Below are positions 57,382 to 64,000 of a stretch of DNA of 64,000 bases, piece after piece (positions within the stretch are counted from its first letter, which is position 1; every line of letters begins with the position of its first letter). The position numbers and the translations under genes are program-made. The DNA is from Blasia pusilla (Eukaryota; Marchantiophyta; Marchantiopsida; Blasiales), in assembly GCA_050084515.1 (NCBI GenBank), contig CM114275.1, forward strand, positions 23,746,001 to 23,810,000, written 5' to 3'. The notes under the pieces were generated by a model that was not told where the DNA came from, did not search any database, and saw only the letters and a program-made list of their open reading frames with translations.

Positions 57382-57972
57382 CTATTTCTTAGATGAAGTG
57401 AAAGTCCACCTAGGACCCTTCGATATGGAGTGGCATTTCTCGTAGAAATTGGGAGTTTTGGAGAAGTCAAGTGTTATGAGTAGAAGCAAGATATCTAACA
57501 AACACATCGAGGAACCACATTCTTGAATAAAAAAAACTTGCATTACACATGCATAGGATTTATTTATTTTTAATATACCATATCGTAGAATTTGCACCTG
57601 CTCGTAGTTTTATGAGAAAGCGAGTGATGTTAATTGCACCGCAACAACTCAAAAGCCATACTATGATCCAAAATCTGATTTACCCTCTAAAAATGTATGA
57701 TGTCTTCTTGGCCAACTCATTATCCCATATGCCACCTCCATAAATCCGTTGATGACTTTATAGACAATTGCAACTTGCACGTTCATAGATTGTCCAATAC
57801 CAGAAAGCTCTCCAATCCCTTTCACTTGATCCCTTGTGGCAAGACATTGTAGAACAATGACAATTTTTCTTTGAATGCTAAACAATGTGTTTGATAAGAC
57901 TCCTAGGGAATGTGAAGGGTCAGTGGTAAGTCGATTCGTCAACACATCACAAATCAAATCAAATGTGTTCAC
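57382..57972 (-). pseudogene. PIF/Harbinger-type transposase remnant
   Basis: On the minus strand: TFDLICDVLTNRLTTDPSHS, LFSIQRKIVIVLQCLATRDQ, VKGIGELSGIGQS, then VYKVINGFMEVAYGIMSWP. The layout (helical lead, RKxxxxLxxLAxGDQ-like stretch, then GIGQSTV-like helix-turn-helix) is that of Harbinger nucleases. Beyond a stop, pieces like YACVMQVFF and KTPNFYEKCHS resemble the later catalytic region in shifted frames. The first catalytic Asp region is only faintly visible (VVAVQLTSLAF). Confidence 0.55.
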
Positions 57973-58505
57973 ACTTACATGAAAGTGTTTACAAACAATA
58001 GAGAATTATGAGCGCAATCCATAAGGAACAATTCAAACCTCTCCCCCATACATCTCTATAACTAGGGCGATGAATCCATGTCCTTCCCCGTCCTCCTTGT
58101 ATCAATCTCTCTTGTGCCAACACTTAGGCTCTAACGCACATCTTCCTCCATAAGATCCGTCGCCACCACCACCTCTCCGCCGACATCCATCCCCCATCAC
58201 AAACAAAAAAATCAACACCAATTAAAAAACCCGCATGGAGTAGAGCCGCTCTATACATGGAAAAGAGATGGAAAGCTCCGTTTGGAGAAGGAAGAAGATT
58301 TAAAGTGGTGCGCACTCATTCGCGAAGAAAGGGGGAGCAGGGAGGGCCCTGGAACGTGCCGGGAAGCGCCGGCGGTTGCAGCAGGAACCCCAAGAAAACT
58401 CGCATGGGATCTGGCTTGCTCAGGAATTGTGCGACGCCAAAACCACGGCCGTAGAGAAACGGGCTGTGACTCCCGGGAGTAAAGAAACCCAAAATTCTCT
58501 GAGGT

Positions 58506-58806
58506 TCAGGGACTGAAGATTGAGAGTTTTCTTCTTATGAGGTCTCTATGCTGATGGGAGTTTGGCTCAGCACGTTGTCAACAGAGGAAGCTCACAATGT
58601 GAACACTTGTGCAATTGAGTCGAGAGCTAGAAGACGCATAAGCGCACAATGTGAAAGATCAGGGGCTGAAGATTGAGGATTTCTTCTTATGAGAACTCCA
58701 TGCTGATGGGAGTTTGGCTTAACACGCTGTCAAGAGAGGAAGCTCACAATGTGAACACTTGTGCAATTGAGTTGAGAGCTAGAAGACGCATAAGCGCACA
58801 ATGTGA
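58506..58806. repeat. Tandem duplication, period 153 bp
   Basis: Units at 58506 and 58659 both start TCAGG-GCTGAAGATTGAG and end AGACGCATAAGCGCACAATG. A few substitutions and short indels separate them. Confidence 0.9.
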
Positions 58807-59287
58807 ATGAATGAGATATGATTAGAGTGAGCAAGATGGTGCAGATTCCCACCATGTGAATAAGTATGGATTGGAATGAACTACAAACCCTCAAAAGCTG
58901 CCTCCGAAGTGCTGTGGTATGAAAGAGGTGTGGCGCAAGAGAGCAAGATGAGGTACATTTACAAGCTGGCCCGATAATGGTGCAGGATCAGGCTGGGTTC
59001 CGTTAGAAAGTTCACGTGACATGCCCCAATTTGCCATGGTCGATACGGAACCTTCTCTGCTAGTAGGGCTCACTTCTCTGTGCCGAGGTTGTCACCCCAT
59101 TTCTGATCTCGCCGAGAAGTGATTTCAGCGTCTGCCACCATCAGCGCTCTCGTTGTTGGTAGATTTCCGTAAAACATAATGGTATTTGCAATTCTTCTCC
59201 TTCTTCTTCCGCCAATTGAGCTCTCGGTCTTTATAGTTTGGTTTCGTGTGCGATGTCTGTCCTGTGGATGCCAAAGTTGTGATTCAG

Positions 59288-59324
59288 GAGGTCGGATTCT
59301 ACGTTGGGCGTAGAATCCGACCTC
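59288..59324. repeat. Perfect hairpin, 16-bp arms
   Basis: GAGGTCGGATTCTACG, five bases TTGGG, then the exact reverse complement. Confidence 0.9.
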
Positions 59325-61557
59325 TTCACCATCACCGTCTCGATGGCTATGCAAGCTTACAACGGCGATGGCTTTGAGTGTTAGGACCATATCCCTTGCC
59401 TCTCCACGAAGCCGGTCTAGGACATTGAATCGCACTTGCTCCGCACAGCTGGTGCATAATCCCTCTGGGGAGTATGCTGCCTCTGTCGGGATAACCTCGA
59501 TTTTAGCGCATTCTTCCATACCTGTCCTCTCCTGAAGAAATTGCACTCCCAAAATCGCGAAGTTTCTGAATTGCGGCTGCTGCACTCTCCCACAGTGTTC
59601 CCTCTTTCTCCTTCTCTTTGGAAATCCGCGTCCACGACAAGATTATGCTGCTGTTAGGCCGACTCCATCAACGAGGCTGAAGGGCGCCTGATAGTAATCG
59701 TCATGGGTGGGGATGACGATTCCTTCCCTCGTTCCATCTGCCCGCGATCTAGGGCTAGATGATTGCCTAACTTTCAAAACGGCCCCAGCCTCAGTAGTTT
59801 CTTGGGCGTGTTTCTCGCCTGTGCACGTATATGGGCGAAATCAAAACAGACTGATGTTACCATCTTCTGCTCTTCTCACCAAGAAACGTGGGTGACATGG
59901 GCTGACATCCTCTAAAATCCCTCACAAAGACCTGCCGATGTCAGCCATCTTCTGCCAGCGCGAGGGATTGTGCATTTCGAATGCTTTTGTGCTCACTCCT
60001 GTGTTACCAAGAAACTTGAGGGATTTCAAAGCATGAAGGATCTCTGTCTTAGCTTGTGCACTGATACTAGGATGCCGAGTAAGCTGGCTTCGCGAGAATT
60101 TCTGCTGAAATTGTAGAAAAGAAGCTTACTTTTGTGTGTCTGGTGCTTGGAAAGTCTATGGACTACAGGGTCGGTTGTGGCCTTGAGTTCATGTTTCTTT
60201 TGGTGCCCTTTTTGTATTTTAAATGGGTTCTCCAATCCTCTTCGATTTCTGCTCTGTTTTCTCTTTTCAGAAGCCCAGCAACTCATGAGCACGTTTCTGT
60301 GGTTGTTGTTGTCACTGTCTGGGCAGCAGCTTGTTCATGATGCTGCCGACCATCCAGGAAAGGATGAGTCTTCGTTCTAGATAGTTCTGCTGTGAAGTTG
60401 GAAGTGCATAATGGTAAATCTTCTGGATTCGCGTTATTTTTGGATCAAGCCCTTCATTGTAGAGCTTTCTGCTTCTTTGTTGGAGGTGCAGACTGGATAA
60501 TCCGATGGATTCAGCTCATATCTGGTTAAGGTTCTTTTTCAAGGATAGCACCGGAGGATCTCTGATCCCACAAAAGCTTTCAATTTGTGAAACCTAAGAG
60601 CTCGTTTGACCTTAGTCTACTGTTTTAATGAATTCGTACCATACGATAGATAGTTACTAATACGAATGGCCATGTCATCCTATTCTTCAAGTTGCTTAAT
60701 GAGTTCTCACCTCCTCCGCACTAGATTATTTGAGAGTAACGTTTCGAAATCCTACATGAGAGATTTAAGTGTGAATGTATCAATATGAATGGATTCGATT
60801 CCTTACTTCGTCATCTAACGATGAAGAGAGTCTCCCATAAAAGGATGCGAAAGACGAGGTGTCCTAAATGTCCCGTCCATTCAAGTGTTTACGCTCAGTG
60901 GGCATTTCTTGTTTCCTAGATTTGTCCTATACCGATCGGTCAGCTCGATGGTGTGTATGATGGACCATAAACGATTGCTTAAGCCTAAGCTTTGAATAAC
61001 CAAATCGCCTGGCAGTCAGCGTTAAGTTCCCTCGGTTGGTGCAGACTCTATCCACACGCAGAACCATCCGCTACTGCTGCATGTGGCATGGAGAAGTAAG
61101 AATCTGGCTTCGTTCAAACTGAAAGTCATGGGGGTTGTGTGTATACGTTGGTCTTGGAGATCTACTGTGTGCTTCAGAGCGCATCCATCTGCGATCATCC
61201 CTCTCGCACATGACTGATCACGTGGGTTCTACTCTGAAGTGAGTTCTGCATGAGAGTAATCTAACTCATAGTTGGTGGCAAGATTACAAGATATCCACAA
61301 CTCGGTGTGTCACGATATGTCGAGAGTCTGGTGTCTAAGAGACACACCTTCGTGACGGTTCTCTCCACATCTGAAATATGCTGTACAGGATTGTTTGTGA
61401 TAGCTTCTTCTTGACGTTCATAACATGAAGGTTTGTGAGCTGGATTGAAGTTTACTTCAACCGATGATCACTGCAAGTATCTTGTCAAGCTTTCTGCCGT
61501 CCATGGCACTCGGAGATTTGCTGCACTGCTGAGCATCGGCCTCTGTCAATCCTTATC

Positions 61558-64000
61558 ATGTGGATCCAAGACCCCAAACCTCCTGGTCCATTTAGTTCTG
61601 AAGCTGTAAAGTGGACGCAGAATGTTGCATACATTCCCTTTAGTCGACTACAAGACTTCATCACTGGGGAGAGTAATAGTAAACTCAACCCAACGATCTT
61701 CATCCCAAGAAAGCGCTACATGCGAGTGGCTGGCAGTGTGCCCACTCCAACGCAGGACACTTACTTGGAGCATATACAGTGAGTAGAGCTTCTCTTCGTC
61801 TTTCCCAACTTGCCTTCGCATAGTTCTGTTGCAGTTGCTATGCTAGCGGTGGCCATTTCGCCATTGTTGCTGCGAATTCGCATTTTCCAGGTAGAAGGCT
61901 GTCTTATGCCTTGCAATCCTGCCTGGCTTGTGCAGTTATCATTGCGCCTTTGGTGGAACGGATGTTACCAGGAAAGACAAGAACATCACCTGTTTATTCG
62001 TGATGCGGAAGAAAGAGAGTGGTGACAGAGGATGTCTGTCCCACTTCGAAGTTAAAAGGTTGTATCTACATCCTCATGTGGCGAAAATCACGTATGAACA
62101 CATAGCACATGTCGATTCCAATGGAGATCCCTGCCATGAAATGATAAATACGAACTGTATAAACAAGGCAATATTACAAACCATGCATATTTCGGCTCCA
62201 TTCAGGGAGTGGGTTATATCGAGACTGGAGCTTAAGTTCACCCCCCAGCAAATCATCACCGAGCATCGAGAGATAGTTCAAAACAGAGTGAGGCGAGGTG
62301 GTGCTATTCCCGTACACACAAATGGTGCTTACCTGACTGACACAGAGATAACTAACATTTCCGAGACATTTCTTAAGGGTCGACTCGCACTCCAAAAGCT
62401 AGATGAACATGCTGTTCTCATGTGGAACAAGCGATACGAACACAAAGTATTCTTCTACGAACAGCTGCCGGCAACAGATAACAAAGGCCAAGCGGGTGGG
62501 TCATCATTTGTGATCGGTATTCAAACGACCTGGCAGAAGAGGAAGATGCTGAACACGGGTCATGACACTCTAGTTCTGTGTGAAACTACATACGGTTCTA
62601 ATAAACTTCAGGTGTGCATTCCCCATCTTCCTCAATTACAAGTACATTTTGTTGACTGTCGTCATGATTACCTAGTCGCCGGTTGCCCAGTCTCCAGTCG
62701 GATTCACGCTAATGATCGGTACCGGGCCATGGATTGAATGTGTAGTATAAAGTGTTCACCATTCTTGTGGTGGATCCCTACTCCAATGGAATCCCAGTTG
62801 CTTGGGTCATCACCCCCAACATCGACATCAAGAAGCACGACACAAGACCTTGGATGGAGGCCCTCCGGCAGTCCATCAGAGATGCTGCGCCCGATTGGAA
62901 GCCCCAGTCTTTCGTGGCGGACAATTCTTCGTCAAGCATCAAGGAGATACGGTAGCTTTTCCTTTGGGGGATGTATGAATAAACAGCTCTGACGGCCGTG
63001 TCTCATAGTTTTGCAGTCAGCTTTCAGACACAGAAGTCGGTTGCTGCAACGGAGGACTCACCGTCAGTACCTTGTGGTTTGTTTGCAGGCCCGTCTGGGG
63101 TGAGAAGATCCAGGTTTTCTGCTCCCTCCGCCGCATAAAAAGGGCTTGGAGAAAGAAGCTCACGACTCATGTGAAAGGATGGAGTACAAGAACGATGCTG
63201 TTCGAACGATTGGGAGCAATAATGGACACGACTTATGCACCACATGTTTCTCAGAGGCACCGCATACAAGGGATAATTGAATTGGTGGAGGAATTGTTTG
63301 CCGAGTGTCTAGATTGCGAGCATTTCATCGATTACTTCCAAAAGGAGTGGATGGATGCCAGGAAAATACGCTCGTGGGCGAAGTGTTTAATCGACTTTCC
63401 AAGTGCAAACATGCAGACCAATGCTGCAACTGAGAGCTATTTGGCGAACTTGAAGAGAAGAAACCTTTGCTGTAAAGACCGTTTGGTTGGACGGAGAATC
63501 AGCTGGCTGCTGGACTCTCTCATTTGCGATGTTGAGCCACAGTACCTCTACCTGGAGCACATGAATGAAGAGAGAAGCTCGAGAACTGTGCACCAAGAGA
63601 AGATCCTCCGCGGAGTGTACCATCGAGCAAGGTAACCAACTACTCACATGCAGTCTTCGGGTCTTGTGTAAGGTCCATCCCTAAACCTCCCTTGCAGCAG
63701 CTCCAGTCCACAGTGCAGACATGTATGAAGTTGGCTATCCTCTGTGGGTGATGGTTTGTCTGCGACAGATCCATTCCCGACGACTATGTGGAGCTGCCCA
63801 CTTACGGGCATGAGCCAGCCAAAGTGAGGAGTACATCCAAGCCATACGTGGAGTACCTCGTCTACAACGGACATCACGAGTGGGCCTGTTGTACATGCGC
63901 TTGGTCTCGGTTGGGCGATCTGTGCAAGCATGTCGTGAAGGTCGTGCAGATGTACAGTGCTCGTAATGCTCTTGAAGGAAGGGAAGTGCAAACCACCACC
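61558..64000 (+). CDS. MULE/FAR1-like SWIM zinc-finger protein, runs off the window
   Basis: Five exons, all GT-AG and in phase: 61558-61778, 61936-62611, 62746-62951, 63089-63631, 63769 to the end; about 626 codons without a stop. Exon 1 has AYIPFSRLQDFITGE. Exon 2 opens with a FAR1/FLYWCH-like zinc finger (YHCAFGG, GCLSHFEVKRL, HIAHVDSNGDPCH), then RLELKFTPQQIITEHREIV and the start of the MULE core, GIQTTWQKRKMLNTGHDTLV. Exon 3 is the core strand FTILVVDPYSNGIPVAWVI with SFVADNSSS. Exon 4 has VFCSLRRIKRAWRKKL and MQTNAATESYLANLKRR. Exon 5 has a SWIM finger CTCAWSRLGDLCKHVVKVV. In MULEs the first catalytic residue is an Asp in a D-x-T-x-G-x-N context; here it is Glu (62582-62584, CETTYGSN). 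The usual C-x-x-H of the core appears as CSLR. An open, spliced gene with altered catalytic positions fits a domesticated protein of the FAR1 kind, but a low-copy active element cannot be excluded; terminal inverted repeats were not found. Confidence 0.75.

Larger units (their letters stand above)
57973..61557. other. Region upstream of the SWIM MULE gene
   Basis: No supported gene. It holds a tandem duplication (58506-58806), a perfect hairpin (59288-59324) and moderately GC-rich sequence that probably includes the promoter and 5' UTR of the gene starting at 61558. Open frames on both strands (for example 59070-59585 minus) have no recognisable domain. Confidence 0.4.

Noticed and set aside
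59070-59585. 171-codon open frame, minus strand
   Set aside because: Passes through the perfect hairpin at 59288-59324, has unusual composition and no recognisable domain.

Overview
The window looks like nuclear DNA of a land plant, probably a non-seed plant; that last step is a weak guess. The support is plant-type Ty1/copia and Ty3/gypsy elements, Mutator-like (MULE) transposases with SWIM zinc fingers, a PIF/Harbinger remnant, a PIF1-type helicase fragment, GT-AG introns of 100-300 bp, and one recognisable plant housekeeping gene. Most of the sequence is transposable-element debris. Only two gene models read open from end to end: a five-exon ELP6-like Elongator subunit (46995-48612, +) and a five-exon MULE/FAR1-like SWIM protein (61558 to the window end, +).

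Layout. 1-2860: remnant of a gypsy chromovirus (integrase plus chromodomain, +) with its 3' LTR and a second LTR copy in inverted orientation. 3230-12540: a decayed minus-strand coding region. Its 3' part carries the motifs of a beta-class DNA N4/N6 amino-methyltransferase (motif IV block, then motif I block); the last block is duplicated at 3.2-3.7 kb. Solo LTRs, a MITE-like repeat and tandem repeats have broken into it. 13590-16900: a MULE pseudogene ending in a SWIM finger. 17328-22149: decayed copia element (-). 24033-28987: copia element (+) with two LTRs and target-site duplications (TSDs), pol decayed. 28988-34750: AT-rich intergenic DNA with tandem duplications and hairpins. 34750-38210: nested copia and LINE scraps (-). 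38445-43915: a full-length young copia element (-) with LTRs that look identical, a 5-bp TSD and a half-tRNA primer-binding site. 44338-45411: copia scrap. 46995-48612: ELP6. 49090-52100: AT-rich, no gene seen. 52105-53083: PIF1-like helicase pseudogene (-). 53408-53665: second copy of the MITE-like repeat. 53683-55310: gypsy integrase ending in a PHD finger (+), followed by its LTRs. 57382-57972: Harbinger transposase remnant (-). 61558-64000: SWIM MULE gene.

The strongest unexplained signal is a family of about 50 short, nearly palindromic repeats of about 28 bp (half-site CAACCCGTCGGA, one base, then its reverse complement). They occur only between 3.7 and 17.1 kb, in clusters where successive copies lie about 50 bp apart. 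One cluster nearly fills an intron of the methyltransferase-like gene and others lie between exon-like blocks. They look like CRISPR arrays in geometry but not in conservation or context; a selfish intronic hairpin repeat that grows by local duplication is my working interpretation. The second notable signal is the copia element, whose gag reads through the 5' LTR and the tRNA-derived primer-binding site, so that the complement of the tRNA anticodon supplies an in-frame ATG.
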